Source of the DNA: Meiothermus sp.
Lineage (GTDB): Bacteria; Deinococcota; Deinococci; Deinococcales; Thermaceae
Direction: 5' to 3'
NCBI GenBank assembly: GCA_026004095.1
Contig: BPIL01000012.1
Coordinates: 44,428-108,427 of the forward strand
DNA length: 64,000 nucleotides
Shown: positions 40,841 through 49,569 of the stretch, piece by piece
Numbering within the stretch: the first letter of the stretch is position 1
How the letters are laid out: every line of letters starts with the position of its first letter
Made by a program: the position numbers and the translations under genes
The notes under the pieces: model-generated
What the model saw: the letters and a program-made list of their open reading frames with translations, nothing else
Told to the model about the DNA's origin: nothing
Databases searched by the model: none

Positions 40841-41779
40841 ATGAGCCTTGGATTACCCGGCATAAAACTGTTCCGCCAACTGGGGTTTTTCCTCAACCAG
40901 GCCGCTCTAGGGGGTAGCGCGGCCCTCGAGGGCGTGATGATGAAGGCCGCCGACGCCTGGGCCCTGGCGGTGCGGCTGCCCAACGGGCAGATTCACGTCG
41001 AACGACACGAGGAAGAGGCCCTGACCAAAAAGTACCCCTGGGCCCGGCTGCCCCTCATCCGGGGCGTGGTGGCGCTGTGGGACGCCATGAGCATCTCCTA
41101 CAAGTCGCTGTCGCGCAGCGCCGAACTGGCCGGCGAAGAAGACGAGAAGGTCTCGGGGGCGGCCATGTACGGCACCCTGGCGGTCTCGCTGGTGATCGGC
41201 CTGGCTTTGTTTGTGTGGCTGCCGGCCCGGCTGGCGGGTTTGCTGGTGGACGAGGAGCGCTTCCGCTTTTTGTTTTACGTGCTGGCCGGGCTGTTCGAGA
41301 CCGCCATTCTGATTGGCTATCTGGTGTTTATCGGGCGCATGAAGGATATGCAGCGCTTCTTCATGTACCACGGGGCCGAGCACAAGGCCATCGCCGCGCA
41401 CGAGAAGGGCCTCGAGCTTACCGTGGAAAACGTGCGGGCCCAGCCGGCCTACCACCCCCGTTGCGGCACCAGCTTCATCGCCTTCACCGCGGTGGTGGGG
41501 GTGTTCGTGTACAGCTTCTTCCCACCCCTCACGGTGGCCTGGTACTGGATTATCCCGCGCCTTCTGATGATTCCGGTGGTGGCCGCGGTCTCCTTCGAGG
41601 TGCTGCGCTACTCCGCCGCCCACCACGACCCCCTCTCGAGGTTCTTCCGCTGGCTGGGCTTCAAGTTCCAGATGCTCACCGTGCGGGAACCCACCGACGA
41701 CATGATCGAGGTCGCCATCGAGAGCACCAAGGCCGCCCTGGCCCAGCAACCCGCTGAAAAGCCCGTGGCGGTGGCCTGA
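40841..41779 (+). CDS. DUF1385 membrane protein
   Basis: Protein of 312 residues from ATG 40841, with TAAGAT 7 nt upstream (leaderless pattern). GGSAALEGVMMKAADAWALAVRLPNGQIHVE, PLIRGVVALWDAM, FMYHGAEHKAIAAHEKG, HPRCGTSFIAF and the C-terminal QMLTVREPTDDMIEVAIES are the DUF1385 blocks. About five transmembrane segments, and conserved His/Glu/Cys (YHGAEHK, HPRCGTSF) that look like a metal or active site. Widespread in Firmicutes and Thermus; function not established. Confidence 0.88.
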   Translation: MSLGLPGIKLFRQLGFFLNQAALGGSAALEGVMMKAADAWALAVRLPNGQIHVERHEEEALTKKYPWARLPLIRGVVALWDAMSISYKSLSRSAELAGEEDEKVSGAAMYGTLAVSLVIGLALFVWLPARLAGLLVDEERFRFLFYVLAGLFETAILIGYLVFIGRMKDMQRFFMYHGAEHKAIAAHEKGLELTVENVRAQPAYHPRCGTSFIAFTAVVGVFVYSFFPPLTVAWYWIIPRLLMIPVVAAVSFEVLRYSAAHHDPLSRFFRWLGFKFQMLTVREPTDDMIEVAIESTKAALAQQPAEKPVAVA

Positions 41780-41945
41780 ACGCCCCCGTAAAGCAAAGAA
41801 AAAGCGGGTAGCCTGGCGGAGTTTGGGGAAGGGGCTCTCGGATCGTCCAGGTGTGTTCTGTGCGGCGCTCGCACCCCAACCGTGACAAACCCAGCCCGGC
41901 TGGTTAGAACAAGACCGCTCCGCCCGGTTTGTTGGCAAAATATCG

Positions 41946-42635
41946 TCAAGCAACCAATAGCCGGGCCTCCAACCAGTCCGGTAGCTGGCCGATGCGCTCG
42001 AGTTGCACGTAGGCCCCCTGGGGCCGCGGGCCCTCGCCCTGGGCAGTGGGTGGGGGAATGTAAACCGCCTGGCCGCCGATCTCCAGCACCGGCCAGACGT
42101 CCAGGGGCAGGCTACTGCCCACCATCAGGAAGTTCTCTGGGCGGATGCGGTGGCGGCGCAGTACGCGACTATAGCTAAAGCGGTCTTTTTCACTCACCAC
42201 CTCGAGGCAGCGGAAATACTCGCTGAGGCCCGAACGCACAAACTTGGTCTCCAGGTCGAGCAGGTCGCCCTTGGCAATCACCATCAGGGGGTAGTCGCCC
42301 GATAGCTCATCCAGCACCGCCTCCACCTCGGGCAGCACCTCTACCGGAGCGGCCAGCAGTTCTTTGGTGATGTTGAGCAGCAGCCGGATGTGCTCCGGTG
42401 CAATGCGCCCACCGGTCAGTTCGAGGGCCGTCTCGATCATGGAAAGCCCCAGGCCTTTAACCCCGTGGCCGTAGTACTGAACGTTGCGCCGTTCGGTCTC
42501 GAGCAGGTAGCGGTCGTCGTAGGCTCCATCCAGGTAAAGCTGCATGAGCTGCCTGAACTGCGCCTGCGCCTCACGAATGTGGGTTTCACTGTGCCAGAGC
42601 GTATCGTCGGGGCTAAATGCAATATGCTCAATCAT
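41946..42635 (-). CDS. HAD-superfamily-like protein lacking the catalytic aspartates
   Basis: Protein of 229 residues. The sequence follows a HAD phosphatase closely, but motif I is AFSPDDTLW where the family has hhhDxDGT/DDTLW; the nucleophilic Asp is Ser. Motif II Lys/Ser region (MVIAKGDLLDLETKFVRSGLSEYF) is present. Motif III reads LMVGSSLPLDVWPVLEIGGQAVYIPP where an acidic VGDS is expected, so a second key Asp is also gone. The cap domain is intact. Likely a pseudoenzyme or binding protein rather than a phosphatase. Minus strand, alone. Confidence 0.85.
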   Translation of the reverse strand: MIEHIAFSPDDTLWHSETHIREAQAQFRQLMQLYLDGAYDDRYLLETERRNVQYYGHGVKGLGLSMIETALELTGGRIAPEHIRLLLNITKELLAAPVEVLPEVEAVLDELSGDYPLMVIAKGDLLDLETKFVRSGLSEYFRCLEVVSEKDRFSYSRVLRRHRIRPENFLMVGSSLPLDVWPVLEIGGQAVYIPPPTAQGEGPRPQGAYVQLERIGQLPDWLEARLLVA

Positions 42636-42701
42636 ACTGTCCTCTAGGGTCAGTGTAGAACTTTTGGGGTTGCAGCCTGGTTTAGATAACCCAACACACC
42701 T

Positions 42702-43289
42702 TCACTCCAGCGCCCGCCACAGATACCAGGCCGCATGGGAACGGTAGGGTCTAAAGCGCTCGCCCAGCGCCTCGAGCGCCCCCCGCCCGGCCACCCCGTA
42801 CAGCTTCTGGGCCCCTTTACGGATGCCCAGATCCAGCACCGGCCAGACATCGGGGCGGCCCAGGCCAAACATCAAAAACATCTGCGCCGTCCAGACCCCA
42901 ACGCCCTTGACCTGGGTCAGGTGTGCAATAAGCGCCTCATCAGACAGGTGCTCGAGGCCCAGCAGCCCGCCTTCTAGGGCAAAGCGCGACAATTCCAGCA
43001 CATAGCGGGCTTTGGCAGCAGAAAGCCCCACCGCCCGCAGCTCTTCCAAAGGGGCCTGGCACAGCGCCCCAGGCTCGAGCCCGAAACGGCTTTTCAGCCG
43101 CCCCCAGATGGTTTCGGCGGCCTTGCCCGAGAGCTGCTGGCCCACAATTGAGCTGAGGAGCACCTCGTAGGGCCCGCGCTGGGGAAAGGGGTGCGGTGCA
43201 AAGGGGGCCGGGCCGTGCAGCCGGGCCAGCCTCTGCATGATCGCATCGGAAAACTCCACCTGGGGCCTGGGAAACCTCGAGCGGGCCAT
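42702..43289 (-). CDS. DNA-3-methyladenine glycosylase II-like (HhH-GPD)
   Basis: Protein of 195 residues starting at ATG 43289 (MARSRFPRPQ). GPYEVLLSSIVGQQLSGKAAETIWGRL, GLSAAKARYVLELSRF, LSDEALIAHLTQVKGVGVWTAQMFLMFGLGRPDVWPVLDLGIRKG contain the HhH motif (KGVGVWTAQMFLMF) and the catalytic Asp in VLDLGIR. It removes alkylated bases from DNA, as AlkA does. No C-terminal Fe-S motif is present. It is 8 nt downstream of moaC, likely in the same transcript. Confidence 0.92.
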   Translation of the reverse strand: MARSRFPRPQVEFSDAIMQRLARLHGPAPFAPHPFPQRGPYEVLLSSIVGQQLSGKAAETIWGRLKSRFGLEPGALCQAPLEELRAVGLSAAKARYVLELSRFALEGGLLGLEHLSDEALIAHLTQVKGVGVWTAQMFLMFGLGRPDVWPVLDLGIRKGAQKLYGVAGRGALEALGERFRPYRSHAAWYLWRALE

Positions 43290-43297
43290 GCCCAATG

Positions 43298-43774
43298 CTA
43301 CCCCTCCCGGCGCCACTCCCCCGACTTACCGCCCGACTTGTGCAGCAGGCGCAGATCGGTAATCTCCAGGCCCTTGCTGGCGGCCTTGAGCATGTCGTAG
43401 ACGGTGAGAGCAGCCACGGCACAGGCCGTAAGGGCCTCCATCTCCACCCCCGTCTCGGCCTTGGTCTTGACGGTGGCGGTGATGTGCACACAGGCCTCCT
43501 CTGGGCGAAACTCCAGCCGCACCTCGACACCGGTAATGGGCAATGGGTGGCACAGGGGAATCAGCTCACCGGTTTTTTTGGCCGCCATGATCCCGGCTAG
43601 CTGCGCCACGCTCAGAGGGTCTCCTTTACCCACCCCGCCTTCCCGCAGGGCCTCCACAGCTTCCGGGGCGAGCCGCACGGTCGCCTCGGCGGTGGCCGAG
43701 CGCAGGGTGGCAACCTTTTCGCTCACGTCCACCATGCGGGGCTTGCCGTCTTCAAAGTGCGTCAGTTTACCCAT
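43298..43774 (-). CDS. moaC: cyclic pyranopterin monophosphate synthase
   Basis: Protein of 158 residues from ATG 43774. [86 protein letters not shown] and [15 protein letters not shown] are diagnostic MoaC blocks, with the substrate-binding LCHPLP and the catalytic Lys region KSGGKSG. It acts in the first step of molybdenum cofactor synthesis together with MoaA, which is not in the window. 15 nt downstream of the ABC permease gene. Confidence 0.97.
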   Translation of the reverse strand: MGKLTHFEDGKPRMVDVSEKVATLRSATAEATVRLAPEAVEALREGGVGKGDPLSVAQLAGIMAAKKTGELIPLCHPLPITGVEVRLEFRPEEACVHITATVKTKAETGVEMEALTACAVAALTVYDMLKAASKGLEITDLRLLHKSGGKSGEWRREG

Positions 43775-43789
43775 GTCCAAAAGCCTACT

Positions 43790-44560
43790 TCAGATGTCTT
43801 TCCGTTCAAAAATCAGCAGGGCCAATACAGCAAAACCCACCGTATAGATGATGAGCAGGGGCAGGCCCAGCCCCACCGCCGCTGGACGAATGTAGAGGTC
43901 GAGGTAGCTGGTCAGCAAAAACGGCTGCAAGGCCGGAAAAGCGATGAGAAGCCGCATCAGTAAAAGGGTCGAGACCGCCGCCAGGGCCGCCGAGGTGGTG
44001 CTCAGAAAGATTACCGCATAGAGCATCGCCAGCGCCGAAAGCGGCCAGAGCACCACCCCGGCCAGCGCATGGGCCCGCAGCAGCTCCAGCAGCGCCTCCG
44101 CAGGGCTGAGCTGACCCACACCGGCAAAGCTGCCCGCCCCCAGGCCGGTGCCACCGAAAAAGCTCCCCAGGCCAAAGGGCAGGCCCGCCACCAACGAACC
44201 CGCCAGGCTGACCGCCAACAAAATGAAGGGATAGGCCAGTACCACGATGATCTTAGCCAGCAACAGGCGGCTGCGCGGACTGGGCCGCAACAGCACCGAC
44301 TTGAGGGTGCCCATCGAGACCTCCGAGCCCAGCACCTCCGCCGCAGCCATGGCGGTCAGGAACGGGAATAGGAAGTCCATCCCGGTCAGCAGGGATAGGG
44401 CCGGCACCTGCCAGCCCGAAACCAGCTCGAGGCCGTACTGGGCCCGCAGGCCTGGAGCAAACGCCCACAAAACCGGCAGCACCAGGGCCGCCAGCAAGCC
44501 AATCTGCACCGAGCGCAGCCGCACCAGCTTGCCAAACTCCCAGATCAGTACCCGTAGCAT
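43790..44560 (-). CDS. ABC-2 type membrane permease
   Basis: Protein of 256 residues with six predicted membrane helices. The pattern MLRVLIWEFGKLVRLRS, MDFLFPFLTAMAAAEVLGSEVSMGTLKSVLLRPSPRSRLLLAKIIVV is the ABC-2 permease signature (E-x-x-x-GTLKxxL). A long extracytoplasmic loop (PFGLGSFFGGTGLGAGSFAGV) is seen. It pairs with the ATPase encoded at 44615-45514, 54 nt upstream in transcription. Such exporters move lipids, polymers or antibiotics; the substrate is unknown. Confidence 0.85.
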   Translation of the reverse strand: MLRVLIWEFGKLVRLRSVQIGLLAALVLPVLWAFAPGLRAQYGLELVSGWQVPALSLLTGMDFLFPFLTAMAAAEVLGSEVSMGTLKSVLLRPSPRSRLLLAKIIVVLAYPFILLAVSLAGSLVAGLPFGLGSFFGGTGLGAGSFAGVGQLSPAEALLELLRAHALAGVVLWPLSALAMLYAVIFLSTTSAALAAVSTLLLMRLLIAFPALQPFLLTSYLDLYIRPAAVGLGLPLLIIYTVGFAVLALLIFERKDI

Positions 44561-44614
44561 GTTCTACTCCCAGCGGAAAGCGTGTTGTTCTCAAGCCGCA
44601 GCCTGGCCTTGCCT

Positions 44615-45514
44615 CTACACATTTTTTATCCTTTCCCGGTAATAGTCGTACAGGTCGAAGTAGTCGGGTTCCAGGAACTGCACCTGGTAGTGCTCGCGCA
44701 CCAGGGCGGCCAGGGCCACGTTGGGCGAGCCTTCAAAGATCACGTTCACACCGCGCAGGCTCACGTTTTGCACACCCGGTACTGTTTTCAGGAAAGCCGC
44801 CGCCCTGGCTGGGTCATCCACCCGCAGGCGGTAGGTCTCGCCTTTGGTAGCAAGCCTGACCTCCTCCAGCAGCCGTCCTCCCCCCAGAATGCCTACTTTA
44901 TCGACGTATGCCGAAACCTCGCGCAGGTGGTGGGTGGAGAGCAGCACCGCCACCCCCTTCCAGGCCAGCTCTGCCAGAATTTCGTGCACCTTGTTGATGC
45001 CCTGCGGATCCAGGCCGCTGGTTGGCTCGTCCAGAATCAGGATTTGCGGCTCGTGCAGGATGGCCGAGGCCAGTCCCAGGCGCTGGCGCTGGCCCAGTGA
45101 GTAGGTGCGCACCGGCTGGTCGGCCACCGATAGCAGCTCGAGCCGGGCCAGCACCTCCCGTATGCGGGTCTCCATTTTGGTCAGACCGGTCAGGAAGGCG
45201 ATCATCTCGAGGTTCTGACGCCCGGTCAGATGAGGGTAAAAAGCCGCCGGGGCCTCCACCACCGCCCCCAGGGCCCGCCTTGCCACATAGCCGCCGTTGT
45301 AAACATCCTGGCCCAGCATCCGCACCACCCCGGAGGTGGGGAAGGCCAGGCCGGTGAGCAGGCGAATTAGGGTGGTCTTACCCGAACCGTTGGGCCCGGC
45401 CAGCGCATACACTTCCCCCGGCTGCACGGCAAAGGTGATGTTTTCCAGGACAGGTCTGCGCCCGTACTTTTTCCCCAACCGCTCCGCCTCGAGGGCCGCC
45501 ACTGCTTCACTCAT
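44615..45514 (-). CDS. ABC-2 type transporter ATPase
   Basis: Protein of 299 residues. ATG 45514 (MSEAVAALEAERLGKKYG) is preceded by TATAAT 7 nt away on the coding strand, a leaderless start. Walker A ALAGPNGSGKTTLIRLL, signature YSLGQRQRLGLASAILH, Walker B ILILDEPTSGLDPQG and the H-loop LLSTHHLREV are all intact. A C-terminal subdomain of about 80 residues follows, typical of ABC-2 exporter ATPases. Co-transcribed with the permease gene and possibly moaC. Confidence 0.93.
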   Translation of the reverse strand: MSEAVAALEAERLGKKYGRRPVLENITFAVQPGEVYALAGPNGSGKTTLIRLLTGLAFPTSGVVRMLGQDVYNGGYVARRALGAVVEAPAAFYPHLTGRQNLEMIAFLTGLTKMETRIREVLARLELLSVADQPVRTYSLGQRQRLGLASAILHEPQILILDEPTSGLDPQGINKVHEILAELAWKGVAVLLSTHHLREVSAYVDKVGILGGGRLLEEVRLATKGETYRLRVDDPARAAAFLKTVPGVQNVSLRGVNVIFEGSPNVALAALVREHYQVQFLEPDYFDLYDYYRERIKNV

Positions 45515-45615
45515 GGCTGAGATTATACGTATGCAACGCGCCGCGATATATTTAGGTTTGGATACCTCGGATGGCCCGATCAACACCGGCGGGGGTTCGG
45601 AGTAGACTGTTAGGC

Positions 45616-46191
45616 GTGATTTTTTCGCTCGAGCAAGCCCCGGCGCAACCCCCGGGCGAAGTGGCCGATTTACAGCAGCTCCTCAAAGCCGGCCTGGGCG
45701 TGACGCCCACGCTGGTGTTGCTGGGTGTAGAAACCGAGTTCTACCAGCTAGGCAACCTGGCCGAGCAAATCCGGCGGGCCTTTGATGGGGTCTTTGGCGC
45801 ACGCCTGGACGAAGAGAAGCTAGAAAAAGCCTGCGCTTTTGCAGAAAAACTACTGCGCGAGTCGTACCTGCTGCCCGAACGTGCCGACGAGATTCGCGCG
45901 GCCCTGCCGGAAGGCCCGGTGCTGGTGCGCTACGCGGGCGAGGCCCCCTTCGGCCTCGAGACCGGCAAACAAGAGACCTTGTGGGCGCTCAAGCGCCTGT
46001 GGGCCAGCCGCTGGCAGCTCGATGCGGTGCTGCTGCGGGGGCCCGGGCTGGCCCCCCCCGAGGCGGCCAGCCTGGTACAAGCAGCCGACGAACTGGTTCT
46101 GGACGAGGCCCTCTCGGCGCAGGCCAGCCAGGTTCTGGGACGTTCGGTCAAGGTCTGGGCCAGCCAGGGCCGGGTGGTACGGGTGGTATAG
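45616..46191 (+). CDS. small protein resembling the ATP-grasp part of PEP synthase/PPDK
   Basis: Protein of 191 residues, started at GTG 45616 because TAGACT (45603-45608) sits 7 nt upstream. VTPTLVLLGVETEFYQLGNLAEQIRRAFDGVFG, LVRYAGEAPFGLETGKQETLWALKRLWASRWQLD look like the PPDK_N segment (R-x-S-A-x-E-D/E...G-Q-x-E-T ... C/L-W-A-S-x-W), but the first conserved Ser-Ser pair and most phosphate-binding residues are changed and the catalytic His domain is missing. Probably a degenerate or binding-only relative. It is 8 nt before the PHP phosphatase gene. Confidence 0.5.
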   Translation: MIFSLEQAPAQPPGEVADLQQLLKAGLGVTPTLVLLGVETEFYQLGNLAEQIRRAFDGVFGARLDEEKLEKACAFAEKLLRESYLLPERADEIRAALPEGPVLVRYAGEAPFGLETGKQETLWALKRLWASRWQLDAVLLRGPGLAPPEAASLVQAADELVLDEALSAQASQVLGRSVKVWASQGRVVRVV

Positions 46192-46199
46192 GGGGAAGA

Positions 46200-46991
46200 A
46201 TGTACGACAGCCACATGCACACCCCGCTCTGCAAACACGCTGTGGGCGCGCCCGCCGAGTACCTCCAGGCTGCCCGGCGAGCTGGTTTGCGGGGCATCGT
46301 CGTCACCGACCACAGCCCCATGCCGGCCTGGTTCGACCCCGAGGTGCGCATGGAGCTGGAGGAGCTGCCCTTCTACCACGCCCTGCTCGAGCGCCTGCGG
46401 GCCGAGGCCGGCGATTTTTACGTGGGGATTGGCCTCGAGGCCGACTATCACCCCGGCACCGAGTACTTTGTGAAGAGGCTGCTGTCCCGCTACCCCTACG
46501 ACTACATCATCGGCTCGGTGCACTACCTGGGGGCCTGGCCCTTCGACAACCCGCGCTACGCCAGCGAGTTCGAGGAGCGCGACCTGCGCGAGGTCTACCG
46601 GGCCTACTTCAAGCTGGTGGCCGAGGCCGCCCGCACGGGCCTTTTTCACGCGATTGGGCACCTGGATCTGCCCAAGGTGATGGGCTACCGGCCCCCCGAA
46701 GGCTACGCCGACCTGGCCGAGGAGGCCCTGCGGGTGATTGCGGGTGAGGGGCTGGCCCTGGACGTCAACACCGCCGGATGGCGTAAAAAAGCCGGCGAAA
46801 TTTACCCCAGCCCCGAGCTCCTAGAGCAAGCCCGCGCCCTGGGGATTCCCGTGGTGCTGGGCTCCGACGCCCACCGCCCGGAGGACGTGGGACACCGTTT
46901 TACCGAGGCCGTCGGGATTCTGCGCAGCGTGGGGTACACCGAGGCGGTGGTGTTCCAGGCAGGCCAGCCCCGGCCCTATGCTTTAGGCTAA
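46200..46991 (+). CDS. hisK: PHP-domain phosphatase, histidinol-phosphatase HisK type
   Basis: Protein of 263 residues from ATG 46200 (RBS GGGGGAAG). The metal ligands of the PHP fold are visible: DSHMHTPLCKHA (HxH), TDHSP, GLEADYHP (Glu), GSVHYLG (His), AIGHLDLPK (His) and GSDAHRPEDVG (D, H). Length and order match the HisK-type histidinol-phosphate phosphatase, last-but-one step of histidine synthesis. No other his genes are nearby. The polX gene, also containing a PHP domain, starts 4 nt later. Confidence 0.9.
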   Translation: MYDSHMHTPLCKHAVGAPAEYLQAARRAGLRGIVVTDHSPMPAWFDPEVRMELEELPFYHALLERLRAEAGDFYVGIGLEADYHPGTEYFVKRLLSRYPYDYIIGSVHYLGAWPFDNPRYASEFEERDLREVYRAYFKLVAEAARTGLFHAIGHLDLPKVMGYRPPEGYADLAEEALRVIAGEGLALDVNTAGWRKKAGEIYPSPELLEQARALGIPVVLGSDAHRPEDVGHRFTEAVGILRSVGYTEAVVFQAGQPRPYALG

Positions 46992-46995
46992 GGCT

Positions 46996-48606
46996 ATGAA
47001 CCGTAAAGACCTGGCGGGGATGCTCGAGTACGCCGCCGACTTGATGGAGGTGCTGGGCGAGGGGGAGTTCCGGGCCAGGGCCTACCGCAACGCCGCCCGC
47101 AACCTGGAGCAGCAGGAGGCCGACCTGGCCGAGCTGGCCGCACGGGGCTTCAAGGGGGTGCCGGGGGTGGGGCCGGCGCTGGCCCCCCTGCTCACCGAGA
47201 TTGTGCAGACCCAGGAGTTCCCCTACCTGGCCGAGCTCGAGGGCCGCGTACCGCCGGGGGTGCTCGAGCTCTTCCGGGTGCAGGGCCTGGGCCCCAAGCG
47301 CATCCGGGCGCTGTGGCAGAACGGGGTCAATAGCCTGGAAGAGCTGGTGCGCTGGGCTGAACAGGGCAAAATCCGCGCCCTGCCGGGGTTTGGGGCCAGG
47401 AGCGAAGCCAGCCTGCTCGAGGCGGCCCGCTACGCCCTGAGCAGTACGCGCCGGGTGCTGCTGCCGGTGGGGCTGGAGGCAGCCCGGCTGCTGCTGGCCG
47501 ATCTGGAAAACGCCGGACTCAAGGCCGAACTGGCCGGCAGCGTGCGGCGAGGCCTGGAAACCGTGGGCAACCTGGATCTGGTGGTGGTGGGCACCCCCCA
47601 GCAGGTGCGCTCGGCGCTGGGTCGCTTCGTGGAGGAGGCGCAGGGAGACGTGCTGCTGGGGCGGCTCGAGGGCCTGCCTTTGCGGGTGTTCTGCACCGAT
47701 GCAGCCTCGTTTGGCAGCGTGCTGGTGCAGGCCACGGGTTCGCGGGAGTGGCTGGAAGCCCTGGGCGCCGTCCCCCCTACGCTTGCGACCGAAGCGGCGG
47801 TGTTCGAGGCCCTGAACCAGCCCTTTGTGCCGGCCTACTGGCGGGAAAAGGAGCACGTAGGTCTGCCAGCCCCCCAAACCACGCTGCAACCCCCGCAGCT
47901 CCGGGGCCTGATTCACGTGCACTCCACCTACTCCGACGGCAGCGCCACCCTGCGCCAGATGGCCGAGGCCGCCATGGCGCAGGGCCTCGAGTACATGGTG
48001 ATCTGCGACCACTCCCAGACCGCGGCCTACGCCGGGGGCCTGCGCCCACCAGACGTGCTGCGCCAGTGGGCCGAGATCGAGGCCCTCAACGCCGAGCTGG
48101 CCCCCTTCCGCATCCTGCGCGGCATCGAGTCCGACATCCTGCCCGATGGCTCCCTGGACTACCCCGACGAACTGCTGGCCCGCTTCGAGGTGGTGGTGGG
48201 CAGCCTGCACGCCAGCCTGGGCCTGAACAGGGCCGAGCAGACCCAGCGCCTCTTGCGGGCCCTGGACAACCCCTACCTGAGCATCCTGGGCCACCCCAGC
48301 GGACGGCTGCTGCTACGGCGCAAAGGGGCCGAGGCCGACTGGGAGGCGGTGCTGGAGCGCGCCCAACAAAACCACAAGGTGGTGGAGTTCAACTGCAACC
48401 CCTACCGCCTCGACCTCGACTGGCGGCTCATGCTGGCCTGGCGCGACCGTCTCAACTTCTCGCTGGGCCCCGATGCCCACAGCCTCGAGGGCCTTTCGGA
48501 TATCCAGTACGGCTTGCTCTACGCCCACAAAGCAGGCCTGCACCCAGATCGGATTGTGAACACCTGGCCCGCCGAGCGGGTGATGGCGCTAAAGAAGATG
48601 GGCTAG
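46996..48606 (+). CDS. polX: PolX-type protein (X-family polymerase core plus PHP domain) with altered polymerase site
   Basis: Protein of 536 residues. N-terminal 8-kDa-like and HhH segments (GVPGVGPALAPLL, FRVQGLGPKRIRALW, LPGFGARSEASLLEA) precede the nucleotidyltransferase core. The catalytic motif reads AGSVRRGLETVGNLDLVVVG; the first of the paired Asp is Asn. The third Asp site (vDLR/vDFR in family members) reads LPLRV. So two of three metal ligands are missing. The PHP domain (about 310-536) keeps all ligands: HVHSTYSDG, CDHS, GIESDI, SLHAS, GHPSG, GPDAHS. The protein is probably a nuclease/phosphatase in DNA repair rather than a polymerase. Confidence 0.88.
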   Translation: MNRKDLAGMLEYAADLMEVLGEGEFRARAYRNAARNLEQQEADLAELAARGFKGVPGVGPALAPLLTEIVQTQEFPYLAELEGRVPPGVLELFRVQGLGPKRIRALWQNGVNSLEELVRWAEQGKIRALPGFGARSEASLLEAARYALSSTRRVLLPVGLEAARLLLADLENAGLKAELAGSVRRGLETVGNLDLVVVGTPQQVRSALGRFVEEAQGDVLLGRLEGLPLRVFCTDAASFGSVLVQATGSREWLEALGAVPPTLATEAAVFEALNQPFVPAYWREKEHVGLPAPQTTLQPPQLRGLIHVHSTYSDGSATLRQMAEAAMAQGLEYMVICDHSQTAAYAGGLRPPDVLRQWAEIEALNAELAPFRILRGIESDILPDGSLDYPDELLARFEVVVGSLHASLGLNRAEQTQRLLRALDNPYLSILGHPSGRLLLRRKGAEADWEAVLERAQQNHKVVEFNCNPYRLDLDWRLMLAWRDRLNFSLGPDAHSLEGLSDIQYGLLYAHKAGLHPDRIVNTWPAERVMALKKMG

Positions 48607-49040
48607 GGGTTGGTCTCGACACCCACCAAGAGTTCGGCCTCGCGCTGCAAGAAGGCCCGTAGCACATCGGTGACGGTCACGATGCCTACCAGCTTGCCCT
48701 CGTGCACCACCGGCAGGCCCCCCACCTTGTGCTCGAGCATCAGCTTGGCGGCGGCTTGCAGGGGCAGGGTGTCGGCCACGGTGATGGGGTCGCGGGTCAT
48801 GATCTCGCCCACGCTGAGCCTGGAAATCAGGTAGTTGATCTCCCAGATGGAAAGCGAGGTGGCATCGGAGGGCATGGCTTCTTTAAGGTCGCGGTCGGTC
48901 ACGATGCCCACCAGCCGGCCTTCCTCAACCACCGGCAGACGGCGGAAGCCTCCCTTTTTCATGATCTGCGCAGCCTCGGGCACGGCCACGTCCGGGGTAA
49001 CGACCTGGGGGTCTGGGGTCATGAAGTCTTTGACCAGCAT
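48603..49040 (-). CDS. CBS-pair domain protein
   Basis: Protein of 145 residues from ATG 49040, RBS GAGGTGA. Two CBS motifs: MTPDPQVVTPDVAVPEAAQIMKKGGFRRLPVVEEGRLVGIVTDRDL and IMTRDPITVADTLPLQAAAKLMLEHKVGGLPVVHEGKLVGIVTVTDVL. Stand-alone CBS pairs bind adenine nucleotides or other ligands and act as energy or metabolite sensors. Its stop codon is embedded in the same CTAG as the polX stop. No partner gene is evident. Confidence 0.92.
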   Translation of the reverse strand: MLVKDFMTPDPQVVTPDVAVPEAAQIMKKGGFRRLPVVEEGRLVGIVTDRDLKEAMPSDATSLSIWEINYLISRLSVGEIMTRDPITVADTLPLQAAAKLMLEHKVGGLPVVHEGKLVGIVTVTDVLRAFLQREAELLVGVETNP

Positions 49041-49159
49041 AAGGATCACCTCGAGCCCAAAATACCTCCAGGGCCGGGGGGCAGATGTCTCTACAGACCC
49101 CACGATCGCCCTGGTTGGGGCGCTCAACCAAACCCGCCGCCTTATGGAACAGACCTGCC

Positions 49160-49489
49160 TCAGTAGACCCGCCCGCCCAGCGGCACCTCGCGCTCAGCCG
49201 AAAGCAGCACCACCCGCCCCTGCTCATCGGGCAGGCCCAGCACCAGCACCTCGGACTTGAAACCGGCAATGTTGCGCTCGCCCAGGTTGGTCGCACAGAT
49301 CACCAGCCGCCCCACCAGGGCCTCGGGGGTGTAGAGGTCGGTGAGCTGGGCGCTGCTCTGTTTGATTCCCAGCGGGCCCAGGTCTATCCACAGTTGGTAG
49401 GAAGGTTTGCGGGCTTTGGGGTGGGGTTCGGCTCTTTGAATGCGTCCGACGCGCAGCTCGAGGAGTTGAAAGGCTTCGTAGGGCGTCAT
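49160..49489 (-). CDS. csaA: CsaA-type tRNA-binding domain protein
   Basis: Protein of 109 residues from ATG 49489 (MTPYEAFQLLELRVGRI). This is a lone EMAPII/OB-fold tRNA-binding domain: VGRIQRAEPHPKARKPSYQLWIDLGPLGIKQSSAQLTDLYTPEALVGRLVICATNLGERNIAGFKSEVLVLGL and VPLGGRVY at the end. CsaA has been described as a secretion-related chaperone, and such domains also bind tRNA. It lies next to the SRP RNA gene on the opposite strand; any link is speculative. Confidence 0.93.
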   Translation of the reverse strand: MTPYEAFQLLELRVGRIQRAEPHPKARKPSYQLWIDLGPLGIKQSSAQLTDLYTPEALVGRLVICATNLGERNIAGFKSEVLVLGLPDEQGRVVLLSAEREVPLGGRVY

Positions 49490-49569
49490 GGGGCAAGTTT
49501 CCACGCCCCAGGGCCCCCCGTCAAGGGGGCTCTTTTATCCCTGGGCCTTCCTGTGCTATCCTCGAGGCC

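Noticed and set aside
41780..41945. Possible small gene or terminator between DUF1385 and the HAD-like gene
   Set aside because: Only short overlapping frames without RBS, and no stable hairpin with T-run that I can see.
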